45,754 bases of DNA, taken from assembly GCA_019112765.1 (NCBI GenBank), contig DXIU01000097.1, forward strand, positions 1-45,754, read 5' to 3'. How positions within the stretch are numbered: position 1 is the first letter of the stretch; each line of letters starts with the position of its first letter. The DNA comes from Candidatus Mediterraneibacter norwichensis (lineage in GTDB: Bacteria > Bacillota > Clostridia > Lachnospirales > Lachnospiraceae). Of the stretch, positions 31,737 through 40,723 are shown piece by piece. The notes under the pieces were generated by a model, which saw only the letters and a program-made list of their open reading frames with translations, was not told the DNA's origin and did not search any database. Both the position numbers and the translations under genes were made by a program.

Positions 31737-31770
31737 GAAGGTTCCTTATGGAGACCTTCTTTTTTATTTT
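31737..31770 (+). terminator. Riboswitch expression-platform terminator
   Basis: GAAGGTT (31737-31743) pairs with GACCTTC (31753-31759), followed by TTTTTTATTTT. It lies between the TPP aptamer and the thiC start. ACCGGC/GCCGGT (31713-31730) is another hairpin in the same leader. Confidence 0.88.
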
Positions 31771-31809
31771 CTGGATAATACGTCCTCAGAACAGAAGGGA
31801 GAAAAGACG

Positions 31810-33114
31810 ATGAGAGAATACGCAACACAGATGGAAGCTGCCAGAAAAGGAATTGTGACTCCGGAACTGATCAAGGTGGCGGAAAAAGAACGAATGACTA
31901 CAGATGAGCTTATGCCTCTGGTAGCCTCCGGTAAAGTGGTAATCTGTGCCAATAAAAATCACACCTGCCTGGATCCCCAGGGTGTGGGCTCTATGCTGAG
32001 CACGAAAATTAATGTCAATCTGGGAGTTTCCAGAGACTGCAAAGATTATGATGTGGAAATGCAGAAAGTAATGGAAGCGGTGAATATGGGAGCGCACGCA
32101 ATTATGGATCTGTCTTCTCACGGAGATACGATTCCGTTCCGCCGTAAACTGACCAGCGAGTGTCCGGCCATGATCGGAACCGTGCCGGTATATGACTCTG
32201 TGATCCACTACCAGAGAGATCTGGATACGCTTTCAGCAAAGGATTTTATCGATGTGATCCGTCTGCATGCGGAGGACGGTGTGGATTTTGTCACTCTGCA
32301 CTGTGGTATTACAAGAAAAACTATTGACCAGATCCGGAATCACAAGCGGAAAATGAATATCGTATCCCGCGGAGGTTCCCTTGTATTTGCGTGGATGTGC
32401 ATGACGGGGGAGGAGAATCCTTTCTATGAATATTATGATGAGATTCTGGATATCTGCCGGGAGTATGATGTGACCATTTCTCTTGGAGACGCATGCCGCC
32501 CCGGATGTCTGGCTGACGCGACAGATGTCTGCCAGATTGAAGAGCTGGTGCGCCTGGGCGAGCTGACAAAGCGCGCGTGGGAGAAGGATGTCCAGGTTAT
32601 GGTGGAAGGACCGGGACATATGCCGATGGATCAGATCGCGGCAAATATGAAAGTACAGCAGAGCATCTGCGGCGGCGCGCCTTTTTATGTATTAGGACCG
32701 CTTGTGACAGATATAGCTCCGGGGTATGACCATATTACGTCGGCCATCGGAGGGGCGATTGCCGCGGCATCCGGCGCTGCGTTCCTCTGCTATGTAACAC
32801 CGGCAGAGCATCTGGCTCTTCCGAATCTGGAAGATGTAAAGCAGGGAATTATCGCCTCCAAGATCGCGGCTCATGCGGCGGATATTGCAAAAGGAGTACG
32901 CGGAGCGCGGGAAATGGACGATAAAATGGCTGACGCCAGAAGAGCTCTTGACTGGGAAGCTCAGTGGGCGTGCGCGATAGATCCGGAAACAGCGAAAAAG
33001 ATCCGCGATGACCGTAAGCCGGAGCACGACGATACATGTTCCATGTGCGGTAAGTTCTGCGCTGTGCGCAGCATGAACAAAGCTCTGGCAGGAGAGCATA
33101 TAGATATTCTGTAA
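31810..33114 (+). CDS. thiC: Phosphomethylpyrimidine synthase ThiC
   Basis: 434 residues from [14 protein letters not shown] after GAAGGGAGAAAAGACG; the frame extends upstream into the riboswitch but that is leader. Core segments [44 protein letters not shown] and [12 protein letters not shown] are present. The C-terminal CSMCGKFC gives the C-x2-C-x4-C cluster that binds the [4Fe-4S] of this non-canonical radical SAM enzyme. It turns aminoimidazole ribotide into HMP-phosphate for thiamine synthesis. No other thi gene is adjacent. Regulated by the TPP riboswitch. Confidence 0.97.
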   Translation: MREYATQMEAARKGIVTPELIKVAEKERMTTDELMPLVASGKVVICANKNHTCLDPQGVGSMLSTKINVNLGVSRDCKDYDVEMQKVMEAVNMGAHAIMDLSSHGDTIPFRRKLTSECPAMIGTVPVYDSVIHYQRDLDTLSAKDFIDVIRLHAEDGVDFVTLHCGITRKTIDQIRNHKRKMNIVSRGGSLVFAWMCMTGEENPFYEYYDEILDICREYDVTISLGDACRPGCLADATDVCQIEELVRLGELTKRAWEKDVQVMVEGPGHMPMDQIAANMKVQQSICGGAPFYVLGPLVTDIAPGYDHITSAIGGAIAAASGAAFLCYVTPAEHLALPNLEDVKQGIIASKIAAHAADIAKGVRGAREMDDKMADARRALDWEAQWACAIDPETAKKIRDDRKPEHDDTCSMCGKFCAVRSMNKALAGEHIDIL

Positions 33115-33215
33115 ATTCCGGAAGGCTTTGTGCTTTGCCGGCAGGAGAGAGCAGAAGTGTCAGTCAGGATCAGAAATTAATGATCCGACAGAATTTTTAC
33201 ATAATTATTTTGAAG

Positions 33216-33257
33216 AAAAAAGCGTGAGTATGGCTGAAATTCATACTCACGCTTTTT
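33216..33257. terminator. Bidirectional terminator, thiC / AEC transporter
   Basis: AAAAAGCGTGAGTATG (33217-33232) is the exact inverse of 33242-33257, with a nine-base loop. Runs of A and T flank both sides, so it can stop both convergent genes. Confidence 0.92.
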
Positions 33258-33303
33258 GTAATTTTCTGTTTTACCATATATGCTGTTCTGATGAACCCGC
33301 CCT

Positions 33304-34221
33304 CTATAAAACCGTTTCTGCCAGCAGGACAATGAGGGGAATTGTCGCTACGGCCAGTATCGTGGACAGGGCGAACATTTCCGAAGAGTAGGTATAGTTC
33401 TGCCTGTAGCGGATTGCCATCATTGTACCGGTCGTGGCAGCGGGGCAGGCACAGGCGATCAGAGTCGTCATGGCTACATCCCGGGGCAGCGGAATGATCT
33501 TCAGGAGGAAAATCATGATAACCGGGATCAGAACCAGCTTCAGGAAGCAGGAAAAATATACCCGCAGTTTGGTACACATTTTAAGAATATCTGTCTGTGC
33601 GACAGAGAAACCGGCCACCATCATAGCCAGAGGCGTGTTCATGTCCGCAACATAATTCATGGAGTCGAGCACCACGTCCGGAAAGCGGATCCGGAAAAAG
33701 AAGAGCAGAACCGCAATGATTGTTGCTGTAACCATAGGGGCCCGCAGTCCTTTTCGTACATTTTCCCAGGAAAATTTTTTCTCCATGAGAACCACTCCGT
33801 GGGTCCATGAGAACAGATTGAATACAACAATGTAAGCGGACAGAAAGAAAACTCCGTTGCTGCCGAGTACGCTGCTGATCAGGGGAATACCGATAAACCC
33901 GCAGTTGGAATACATGGCGTTATAGCGCTCGATGTTGGCATCCGGACTGCCCTTCGGCCGGATCAGCAGTGTTGTCACAATGATCCCGACAATATGACAG
34001 AGTACGGCGGCTCCGAAAGAAATGAGAAGCCCCCGTACAAGTTCCGGCTTATAATCGGTCTGGTATGTGGTGATAATAACGAGCGGGTTGACTACGAGAA
34101 GCAGGAGATTGGATACGGTTTTATTTCCCTCCTGATTCACCAGTTTGATTTTATAGCACAAAATAGCGAGCAGCATAATGAAGAACATCTTCACAAGCTG
34201 CTCAAAGATCAGAATAAACAT
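33304..34221 (-). CDS. AEC-family transporter (auxin efflux carrier type)
   Basis: 305 residues; AGGAGCG precedes the ATG. Ten hydrophobic helices in two inverted halves. NLLLLVVNPLVIITTYQ near the first third and MYSNCGFIGIPLI (the N-x-G-F-x-G-x-P motif) are family hallmarks, and ACPAATTGTMMAIRY near the end is the matching second-half motif. Bacterial members export or import organic acids such as malate; the substrate here is not evident. Upstream in the same direction lies yqeY with a 19-base gap, so the two may share a transcript. Confidence 0.9.
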   Translation of the reverse strand: MFILIFEQLVKMFFIMLLAILCYKIKLVNQEGNKTVSNLLLLVVNPLVIITTYQTDYKPELVRGLLISFGAAVLCHIVGIIVTTLLIRPKGSPDANIERYNAMYSNCGFIGIPLISSVLGSNGVFFLSAYIVVFNLFSWTHGVVLMEKKFSWENVRKGLRAPMVTATIIAVLLFFFRIRFPDVVLDSMNYVADMNTPLAMMVAGFSVAQTDILKMCTKLRVYFSCFLKLVLIPVIMIFLLKIIPLPRDVAMTTLIACACPAATTGTMMAIRYRQNYTYSSEMFALSTILAVATIPLIVLLAETVL

Positions 34222-34240
34222 AATGAATATACGCTCCTGT

Positions 34241-34687
34241 TTACTGCATCATGGAAGCGACGATTTCGTTAACCTGTTTTCCGTCAGCTTTCCCTTTGAC
34301 TTTTGGCATCAGTTCTTTCATAATGCGGCCTTTGTCTTTCGGCTCCGGTTTTTCGATGCCCAGACCGGAGAGAACGTCGAGAATCACTGCGCGGATTTCC
34401 TCTTCACTCATCATTTTCGGGGCGTACTCTTCCAGCACACTCAGCCGTTTCTGACACTCTTCGATAATGTCGGTCCGGTCAGCAGGAGTCATGTCAAGAG
34501 TTTCCTTCAGCTGTTTGATTTCTTTTAAAATTACCTGTGCTTCTTCCTCTTCTGTCAGGTCTGCTCTTTTGTCGATGGCTTTATTCTTCAGGGATGAAAG
34601 AAGAAAAGAAAGAGCAGCTTTCCGCTCTTTGTCCCCAGCCTTCATTGCAGCGACCATTGCACTTCTTACTTCATCAATTTTACTCAT
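34241..34687 (-). CDS. yqeY: GatB/YqeY domain protein
   Basis: 148 residues after AAGGAGAAGGAAAA. Opens MSKIDEVRSAMVAAMKAGD with the typical KERKAALSFLLSSLKNKAID and the C-terminal GRIMKELMPKVKGKADGKQV segment, which matches the tRNA-binding tail of the GatB amidotransferase subunit. Stand-alone YqeY proteins are thought to act with tRNA or aminoacyl-tRNA but are little studied. Complete. Lies between pduL and the AEC transporter, all on the minus strand. Confidence 0.93.
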   Translation of the reverse strand: MSKIDEVRSAMVAAMKAGDKERKAALSFLLSSLKNKAIDKRADLTEEEEAQVILKEIKQLKETLDMTPADRTDIIEECQKRLSVLEEYAPKMMSEEEIRAVILDVLSGLGIEKPEPKDKGRIMKELMPKVKGKADGKQVNEIVASMMQ

Positions 34688-34776
34688 TTTTCCTTCTCCT
34701 TATCTGATAATCTGAACGGCCGGATGGGTACAGCCCGGCCCTGTTAATCTGAAACAAAGTTCTGTCCGCTCCTGTG

Positions 34777-35418
34777 TTACCGGTGAATTCCGGCCCGGAG
34801 TTCTTCCGCCCATGCCTGGAGGTTGTAAGTGTGGCCGTCAAACAGCTTCAGAATAACTCCGGTAGGGTTGTCTTCATTGGCAAATGCATTTGCCTCATCC
34901 GTATCTACATGCATGGCAAGAGAATAGGAAGGGCTGACACGCACAACGACGTCGGAAAAGATGAGGGAACGCTCATAACTTGTTGTAATTACAAACACGA
35001 TATCATTATCTTTCACATGGGCGCGTATCGCGTCCACAGGGGTCATATGGATGTGGCGCTTCGCCACAATAACTCCTCTGGAAAGCTCAATCTTCCCCTT
35101 TGGCCCGATTAATGTACAGCCCGGGGTTCCCTCCAGATCACCGGACTGTCTTATTACACTCTTAATGCCCAGTCTCCGGGCGTCTGTCACAGAGATCTCA
35201 ACCTGTGTTTCGCTGCGGCAGGGCCCCAGGATTACAACTCTTTCGAACCGGCCTTTCGGTCCGACAACCGTCAGACGTTCCCTGCAGGCGTACTGTCCGG
35301 GCTGGCTTAATTCTTTCGCAAAAGTAGGTTTCGCGCCGGAACCGAACAGGGTTTCGAAGTCCTGCTGTGTAATGTGGATATGTCTGGCAGATGTTTCAAT
35401 AGGAATTGTTAGACTCAT
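34777..35418 (-). CDS. pduL: Phosphate propanoyltransferase (PduL-type phosphotransacylase)
   Basis: 213 residues. Two PduL repeats are seen, each with a zinc-binding histidine pair: ARHIHITQQDFETLFG near the N-terminus and AKRHIHMTPVDA in the second half. YACRERLTVVGPKG and ILGPCRSETQVEIS are also conserved. It interconverts acyl-CoA and acyl-phosphate. There is no N-terminal encapsulation peptide and no microcompartment gene nearby, so it is probably the housekeeping phosphotransacetylase substitute of this organism. Upstream of yqeY on the same strand. Confidence 0.92.
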   Translation of the reverse strand: MSLTIPIETSARHIHITQQDFETLFGSGAKPTFAKELSQPGQYACRERLTVVGPKGRFERVVILGPCRSETQVEISVTDARRLGIKSVIRQSGDLEGTPGCTLIGPKGKIELSRGVIVAKRHIHMTPVDAIRAHVKDNDIVFVITTSYERSLIFSDVVVRVSPSYSLAMHVDTDEANAFANEDNPTGVILKLFDGHTYNLQAWAEELRAGIHR

Positions 35419-35757
35419 GAATCATTCACTCCTTCATTTGGCCATGCCATAAATTTTAGCAGAATAAAGTGCTGTTGTAAAGCCGGAATAAAGGCAAAAA
35501 CACTGCTTTTTACAGGACGTACCATATACTTTCTGAAAGCAGAGCGCTAAAGGACGGCAAAGGATTGTTAAAAACAGGTAAATGTACAGGAAAGAAAATG
35601 TTAAGAAAACGTTAAATATCCGTTGACACACAGGACATACACATGCTACTGTAACTATAGTGCGGCTTTTTTTGGGAGAATATTACAGACATATGCAAAA
35701 TGGCCGCGCAGATGACACTGGTTTTGCACATAGCACATATGCAAAGGAGAAAAAGGA
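35419..35757 (+). promoter_or_regulatory. Promoter region of the Na/Pi cotransporter with PhoP-box-like repeats
   Basis: This 339-base gap has no gene. TTGACA (35623-35628) and TACTGT (35647-35652) with an 18-base spacer and a TGC extension form the promoter. TTAAGA (35601), TTAAAT (35612) and TTGACA (35623) occur at exact 11-base steps; TTAAAA at 35568 is in the same register. PhoP of Firmicutes binds TT(A/T)ACA-like hexamers at 11-base spacing, which fits a phosphate transporter. Start near 35659; leader of about 100 bases. Confidence 0.65.
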
Positions 35758-37392
35758 ATGGGAATAACAGATATCCTCTCTTTGCTTGGAGGACTGGCGC
35801 TCTTCCTGTACGGAATGCAGATGATGAGTACAGGGCTGGAAGCTGCCGCAGGCAACAAGATGAAATCAATTCTGGAGAAACTGACCTCTAACCGGATCAA
35901 AGGAGTACTGGTGGGCGCGGGCATCACGGCGGTCATTCAGTCATCTTCCGCGACGACAGTTATGCTCGTAGGATTTGTAAATTCCGGTCTTATGACATTG
36001 AAGCAGGCTGTGTGGGTTATTATGGGCGCCAATATCGGCACAACCATAACCGGACAGCTGATCGCTCTTGACATGGGCGCGATTGCGCCGCTGTTTGCCA
36101 TTATCGGTGTGGCGGCAATTATGTTCGTGAAGAACGAGAAAGTTCATCATATAAGCAGTATTCTGGCGGGACTGGGTATTCTCTTTATGGGAATGGATAT
36201 GATGGGGGCGGCAATGGAACCCCTGCAGGATTCACCGCAGTTCATCAGCCTGATGACGAAATTCAGCAATCCGTTCCTGGGAATCCTGATCGGCGCGGTA
36301 TTTACGGCGATTATTCAGTCTTCTTCCGCTTCCGTAGGTATTCTTCAGGCGCTGGCTGTAACCGGACAGGTTCCGCTGTCAAGCGCGGTGTATATTCTTT
36401 TCGGACAGAATATCGGAACCTGCATTACAGCGGTACTGGCTTCCATCGGTATGAAAGTAAATGCCAAGAGAACAACCATTATCCACCTGATGTTCAATAT
36501 AATCGGAACAGCTATTTTTACGGTTGTCTGCATGGTGATGCCTTATGTGGCGTTTGTGGAATCTCTGACACCGGGCAATCCGGTCGCGCAGATCGCGAAC
36601 GCGCATACCATATTTAATATTGTGACAACCTGTATCCTGCTTCCCTTCGGAACTTATATGGCGAAGGCGGCAGAGCATATCCTTCCGGATCATAAAAAGG
36701 AAGATGATGAAGATCTTCGCCTTAAATATATCCGGCCTTTTGAATCCTCCTACGCCATCGGACACAGCGCGGTAGCCGTGTCCCAGGTGCGCGATGAGGT
36801 TGGAAGGATGCAGGATATGGTGAAAAAGAATATTGAAGATTCATTTTCCACACTCATTAAATACGATGAGATGCTGCGCAGAAAAGTAGCGGAGCGGGAA
36901 GAATATATTGATTACCTGAACAAGGGAATATCTGAATATATCGTTTCCCTGATGGCGTCGGAAATGTCCATGTCAGATTCCAGAAAGATCAACGGATACT
37001 ATTCTATTATCGCGAATCTGGAGCGGATCGGCGATCACGCTGTCAATGTAGCGGGATATGCGGATGATATGAAGAAATGGCAGATTTCATTTTCCGATAA
37101 TGTACTGGAGGAACTTGCCGAGATGAAGAAGCAGACCATCCTGTCACTGGATACTGTGCGGGATGTTACTTCAGAAAATGCGGCGCAGGTACTTGAAAAC
37201 GCCTCGACAATGGAACAGAAGATTGATGATATGAGGGACAAATATTTCAAAAAGCAGATTCAGAGACTGAAAAAAGGAAAATGCAAGCCACAGAGCGGTA
37301 TTGTGTTCTCGGAAGTCCTGACAGATTTTGAGAGGATGGGAGATCATGTTCTGAATATCGCCCAGCAGTACTGTGAGATGGAACAGGCATAA
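35758..37392 (+). CDS. Na+/phosphate cotransporter (NptA/PNaS type) with PhoU-like C-terminus
   Basis: 544 residues after AAAGGAGAAAAAGG. The first 310 residues are membrane helices in two inverted repeats, each with the QSSSA substrate motif: AVIQSSSATTVMLVGFVNSG (about 60-80) and AIIQSSSASVGILQALA (about 182-198). The remaining part is helical with two PhoU-like segments (ERIGDHAVNVAGYADD and FERMGDHVLNIAQQY carry the E/D-R-x-G-D-H motif that binds metals). Imports phosphate with sodium; the PhoU part may regulate flux. Preceded by PhoP-box-like repeats. Confidence 0.92.
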   Translation: MGITDILSLLGGLALFLYGMQMMSTGLEAAAGNKMKSILEKLTSNRIKGVLVGAGITAVIQSSSATTVMLVGFVNSGLMTLKQAVWVIMGANIGTTITGQLIALDMGAIAPLFAIIGVAAIMFVKNEKVHHISSILAGLGILFMGMDMMGAAMEPLQDSPQFISLMTKFSNPFLGILIGAVFTAIIQSSSASVGILQALAVTGQVPLSSAVYILFGQNIGTCITAVLASIGMKVNAKRTTIIHLMFNIIGTAIFTVVCMVMPYVAFVESLTPGNPVAQIANAHTIFNIVTTCILLPFGTYMAKAAEHILPDHKKEDDEDLRLKYIRPFESSYAIGHSAVAVSQVRDEVGRMQDMVKKNIEDSFSTLIKYDEMLRRKVAEREEYIDYLNKGISEYIVSLMASEMSMSDSRKINGYYSIIANLERIGDHAVNVAGYADDMKKWQISFSDNVLEELAEMKKQTILSLDTVRDVTSENAAQVLENASTMEQKIDDMRDKYFKKQIQRLKKGKCKPQSGIVFSEVLTDFERMGDHVLNIAQQYCEMEQA

Positions 37393-37411
37393 AGAATATT
37401 GAATGAAATGA

Positions 37412-37467
37412 TAAAAAAAGCAGGTCCTCCGGGCTCTGAAGAACTCAGAGAAGCCGGAAGACCTGCT
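37412..37467 (-). terminator. Terminator facing the glycerate kinase remnant
   Basis: AGCAGGTC (37419-37426) pairs with GACCTGCT (37460-37467) with inner CCGGGCT/AGCCGG and CTCTGA/CTCAGAG parts. On the minus strand it ends in TTTTTTTAT. It can stop minus-strand transcripts and, more weakly, plus-strand ones from the transporter. Confidence 0.85.
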
Positions 37468-37496
37468 CTGCACACGCAGTAAGATTTGATTTTGCG

Positions 37497-37524
37497 CGCT
37501 CCGGAAGCATAGCCTCCCGGAGCG
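37497..37524. repeat. GC-rich hairpin at the truncation point of glycerate kinase
   Basis: CGCTCCGG (37497-37504) pairs with CCGGAGCG (37517-37524). It begins three bases after the premature stop of the glycerate kinase gene. It may mark the deletion junction. Confidence 0.7.
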
Positions 37525-37527
37525 TTG

Positions 37528-38202
37528 TTATTTCCCGGATAACAGGGAAAACAGCGTGGATTCCGGCAGGCCCTTCTGGGGGCCGTACACATAAGTCGCG
37601 CCGTCTTTTCCGCAGAGGGGATTTGTCACATCACATGCCACACGGAAACGGCATTCGGAAAGCTCCGGCATACAGCCGGACAGATCGATGGAACAGATAC
37701 GCTCCAGCGCACGGGCGCCGTCGCCTGCATCCTCTCCGTTCCGGTCGAGAAAACGGAAGCCAAGGGCCCGGAGCATTCCTGTTCCTCCGTCGTTTGTGGC
37801 GCTTCCCCCGATTCCAATGATAAAATCCCGGCAGCCGTTCCGGATTCCGTGGGCGACCAGCTGCCCTGTCCCGTATGTAGTTGCAAGAAGAGGGTCCCGT
37901 TTCTCTGTCAGCGTAATACCCGAGGCGGCGGCCATCTCGATGACAGCGGTGCCTGCCTCAGGCAGATAAGCATAGGAACTGAGAACCGGTTCCCTGAGAG
38001 GACCTGAGACTTCGGCGCTGATCCGCCGGGCGTCTGTCCCATGCGTCAGCGCGTCTACAGTTCCCTCGCCGCCGTCAGCCGCGGGTTTTATGATAATCCG
38101 GGCGTCCGGTCTGGCGGCGAGAATACCGCTCTGGACTGCTTCGGCAGCTTCCACAGAGCTCAGACTTCCTTTAAACGAATCCATTGCAATTACAATTTTC
38201 AC
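37528..38202 (-). pseudogene. Glycerate kinase, truncated at the C-terminus
   Basis: 224 residues against about 375-380 for the family. The N-terminal two thirds are well kept: MKIVIAMDSFKGSLSS, KPAADGGEGTVDAL, EMAAASGITL, DFIIGIGGSATNDGGTGML and ACDVTNPLCG with YGPQKG. The protein then ends after GLPESTLFSLLSGK, where normal enzymes continue for about 150 residues. No matching continuation is seen in any frame before the hairpin at 37497-37524. The conserved catalytic part is mostly present, but loss of the second domain should prevent folding or activity. Reading frame and start are otherwise intact, so the deletion may be recent. Confidence 0.8.
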
Positions 38203-38267
38203 TCTTCCTGCTCCTTTTTGTCATTGTTTTTATTCTACATTTTCCATAGGAAAAAGTAAAGCGGGCC

Positions 38268-38311
38268 TGGAAAGACAAAAGCAGATATATGGAAAGACAA
38301 AGCAGATATAT
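38268..38311. repeat. Tandem 21-22-bp repeat upstream of spoVT
   Basis: TGGAAAGACAAAAGCAGATATA (38268-38289) is followed directly by the same unit with one base fewer in the A-run (38290-38310). It lies in the 278-base gap between the glycerate kinase start and spoVT. Role unknown. Confidence 0.75.
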
Positions 38312-38480
38312 CAGTTCGTGCCGGAATTGAATTTAAGAAAAAACAAAGGATGGCGTCTGATAAGGTATATAATGCCTTCATTTACAGATAATAGTACCAA
38401 TATTAAGACTTTTAACTGCATCCGGAAATCTGCGGCGCAGAAGAAACGGGGCATATACGAATTATGATGGAGGTAATCAG

Positions 38481-39023
38481 ATGAAAGCAACGGGAATTGT
38501 AAGGCGGATTGATGATCTGGGGCGCGTGGTCATTCCAAAAGAGATCAGGAGGACTCTGCGGATAAGAGAAAGTGATCCCCTTGAAATATTTACGGACCGG
38601 GACGGAGAAATTATCCTGAAGAAATATTCGCCCATCGGGGAGCTGGGAACGATGGCGAAACTTTACGCGGAAAGTCTGTCACAGACAATGGGGTGTACCG
38701 TCTGCATTACAGATACGGATCAGATTGTGGCTGCTTCCGGAAGCGGGAAAAAGGACCTTCAGGATCAGCCTGTGAGCAGAGAGCTTTCAAAACTTCTGCA
38801 GGAGAGAATGCAGCTTCTGGAAAAATCCGGTCAGTCCGGGTATGTGAAAGTCACGCCGGAAATGGGGGCGTATCAGGATCAGGTCATCAGTCCGGTTATC
38901 TGCGAGGGGGATGTGATCGGCGCTGTAGTGCTGCTCAACCGGGATGAAAAGCGCGCGCTGGGAGAACTGGAACAGAAAGTGGCGCAGAGCGCCGCGGATT
39001 TTCTGGGAAGGCAGATGGGATAG
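38481..39023 (+). CDS. spoVT: Stage V sporulation protein T (AbrB-family regulator)
   Basis: 180 residues after GATGGAGGTAATCAG. The N-terminal AbrB swapped-hairpin domain reads KATGIVRRIDDLGRVVIPKEIRR (1-45 region), and the C-terminal GAF domain (about 55-178) ends VAQSAADFLGRQMG. This two-domain layout is SpoVT rather than AbrB. It regulates forespore genes late in sporulation, so the host is likely a spore former. Monocistronic or with the next gene 120 bases on. Confidence 0.95.
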   Translation: MKATGIVRRIDDLGRVVIPKEIRRTLRIRESDPLEIFTDRDGEIILKKYSPIGELGTMAKLYAESLSQTMGCTVCITDTDQIVAASGSGKKDLQDQPVSRELSKLLQERMQLLEKSGQSGYVKVTPEMGAYQDQVISPVICEGDVIGAVVLLNRDEKRALGELEQKVAQSAADFLGRQMG

Positions 39024-39145
39024 AGGAAAGGAAAACTTCCGGAATAAATCTCTGCGGACAATCATATGATTTACTGTAACAGATCAGCGGGACGCAGGTT
39101 CCGGCAGAAAAACCGTGTGATCCGTGACCGGAAGGAGAGAAGAAG

Positions 39146-39532
39146 ATGGACAAAAATGCAGGAAAAAAGCAGAATGTGGAGCGCAGGGCGGTGTGGTTTC
39201 TGAAGTCCCTTCTCTGCGCATACATTGTAACCGGAATTTTACTTGTAATACTGGCTCTGCTGCTTTATAAGGCAGGACTCGGCGAGGAGATGGTAAATGC
39301 AGGAATTCTTCTGATCTATGTGATTTCCTCTTTCGCCGGAGGATTTGTGATGGGAAAACTTACCGGAAACAGGAAGTTTTTGTGGGGACTTGTTACCGGC
39401 ACGCTGTATTTTGTCCTTCTGATCGTGATTTCACTGGGGCTGTACCGTTCTGTGCAGACGGATCTGATGAATCTGGTCACTACGTTTCTGCTCTGCGCGG
39501 GCGGGGGAATGCTGGGCGGCATGGTGTCATAA
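39146..39532 (+). CDS. TIGR04086-family membrane protein (YrzE-like)
   Basis: 128 residues after GAAGGAGAGAAGAAG. Four hydrophobic helices: about 21-41, 50-68, 75-97 and 105-126, with the ISSFAGGFVMGKLTGNRKFLWGL linker that marks the family. Gly-rich C-terminus (CAGGGMLGGMVS). Found throughout Clostridia, often near yajC/secDF, but its function is unknown. A strong bidirectional terminator follows. Confidence 0.82.
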   Translation: MDKNAGKKQNVERRAVWFLKSLLCAYIVTGILLVILALLLYKAGLGEEMVNAGILLIYVISSFAGGFVMGKLTGNRKFLWGLVTGTLYFVLLIVISLGLYRSVQTDLMNLVTTFLLCAGGGMLGGMVS

Positions 39533-39602
39533 AAAATGAGTGAAAGCATATCTGCGGTATAGCAGCCGGATATGATGCCGGAATAACTGGAGAAAGTATT
39601 AA

Positions 39603-39636
39603 AAAACGGACGATCCGATATCGGATTGTCCGTTTT
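39603..39636. terminator. Bidirectional terminator, TIGR04086 gene / rsgI
   Basis: AAAACGGAC (39603-39611) is the exact inverse of GTCCGTTTT (39628-39636), with an inner ATCCGATATCGGAT palindrome. Confidence 0.88.
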
Positions 39637-39681
39637 GAAGTCTGATTCTGAATCTTCGATTTCCATTCCTGCATTCACTGC

Positions 39682-40677
39682 TTAATCGTCATCGTCGTCA
39701 TCATCATCATAAGGGGTATCTGCATCGTCATCATCGTTGTCATCGTCATCGTCGTCATGAGGAGTGTCTGCATCGTCATCATTGTCGTTATCGTCATAAG
39801 GAGTGTCTGCCTCATTATCATAAGAGTTGTTATTGTTATTGCCGGAGGAAGTATTTTCGCCGCTGCTGTAAGGGCTGTCTCCGCTGGTGTCGTATTGTGA
39901 ATCATTCTGAGCCGGCGCTGAAGGCTCCGCCGGAGCGGAGGGGATCGAGTAGTCGGTTATGCCGTCATCACTGCTGTCATCATATCCGGAATCTTCAGGT
40001 TCGCTTTCCTCTTCTGCCTGCGGAATAGGGATAGTAACAGTCTGTGACTGATCCAGAATCTCTTTTGTCGTTTCCGGATTTTCCGGCGGCAGAGATCCGG
40101 CGGTTATTTCCACTGTTATGCCCTGTTCCTGCAGATATCTGTTCAGTTCGTCAAGTATTTCCTGTTCGACTCTGTCTGCCCATATATCGCTGCGGGCATC
40201 TACGGAAACAGCGATCTGCCCTCCTTCAGCAAGATAGTTCTGCTCTATGGCCAGATCAGCCAGTTCATCCACAAGAGTTTCCTTATCTTTGCCGCTGTAG
40301 CTGAAGTTTTCAAGAAGTGCTTCTCCATCTGCGTTCTCACCGGAAACGTCCAGAACCCGTCCGGAACGGCTCAGAGAAATTTCTATTTCCGGATTGATCT
40401 GCATATGAACAGTTCCGTATTCCGTATACATGTACTGATATTCATATATGCCGAAAGCGCAGAGACATATACAGGCGGCCAGACTGGCAGCCAGACGGAT
40501 TATTGTATTTTTGCGTCTTTTCTTATCCTGCGGATAAAGAAGCGGAATAACCTTATCGATCGTATCGCCGACTTCATATCCGGGATTTGCCGTTTTAATA
40601 AAGCGTCCGCTGTTATCCAGGACGACTGCATAGGCGCTGTGTGTTTCGACTACCATATAGGCTCTGTTTTTTTTCAT
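39682..40677 (-). CDS. rsgI: RsgI-type anti-sigma factor with poly-Asp ectodomain tail
   Basis: 331 residues; GGAGCTGAAA precedes the ATG. The N-terminal 55 residues are the RsgI anti-sigma domain (MVVETHSAYAVVLDNSGRFI), followed by a TM helix (about 58-78). The ectodomain starts GTVHMQINPEIEISLSRSG and continues with the conserved RsgI middle domain to about residue 200. The tail is Ser/Pro/Glu-rich and ends in TPYDDN, TPHDDD and TPYDDDD units, almost pure Asp. RsgI proteins of cellulolytic clostridia carry carbohydrate-binding modules there; this one has a polyacidic sequence, so it may sense cations or a basic polymer. It lies 46 bases after sigI, which it should inhibit. Confidence 0.88.
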   Translation of the reverse strand: MKKNRAYMVVETHSAYAVVLDNSGRFIKTANPGYEVGDTIDKVIPLLYPQDKKRRKNTIIRLAASLAACICLCAFGIYEYQYMYTEYGTVHMQINPEIEISLSRSGRVLDVSGENADGEALLENFSYSGKDKETLVDELADLAIEQNYLAEGGQIAVSVDARSDIWADRVEQEILDELNRYLQEQGITVEITAGSLPPENPETTKEILDQSQTVTIPIPQAEEESEPEDSGYDDSSDDGITDYSIPSAPAEPSAPAQNDSQYDTSGDSPYSSGENTSSGNNNNNSYDNEADTPYDDNDNDDDADTPHDDDDDDNDDDDADTPYDDDDDDDD

Positions 40678-40723
40678 TTTCAGCTCCGTTTCTGTTATGT
40701 ATCAGAGGTTTCCCGGTTCTGTT

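Noticed and set aside
34777-35418. Bacterial microcompartment locus around pduL
   Set aside because: No shell protein or diol dehydratase is near and there is no encapsulation peptide; it is probably a housekeeping enzyme.
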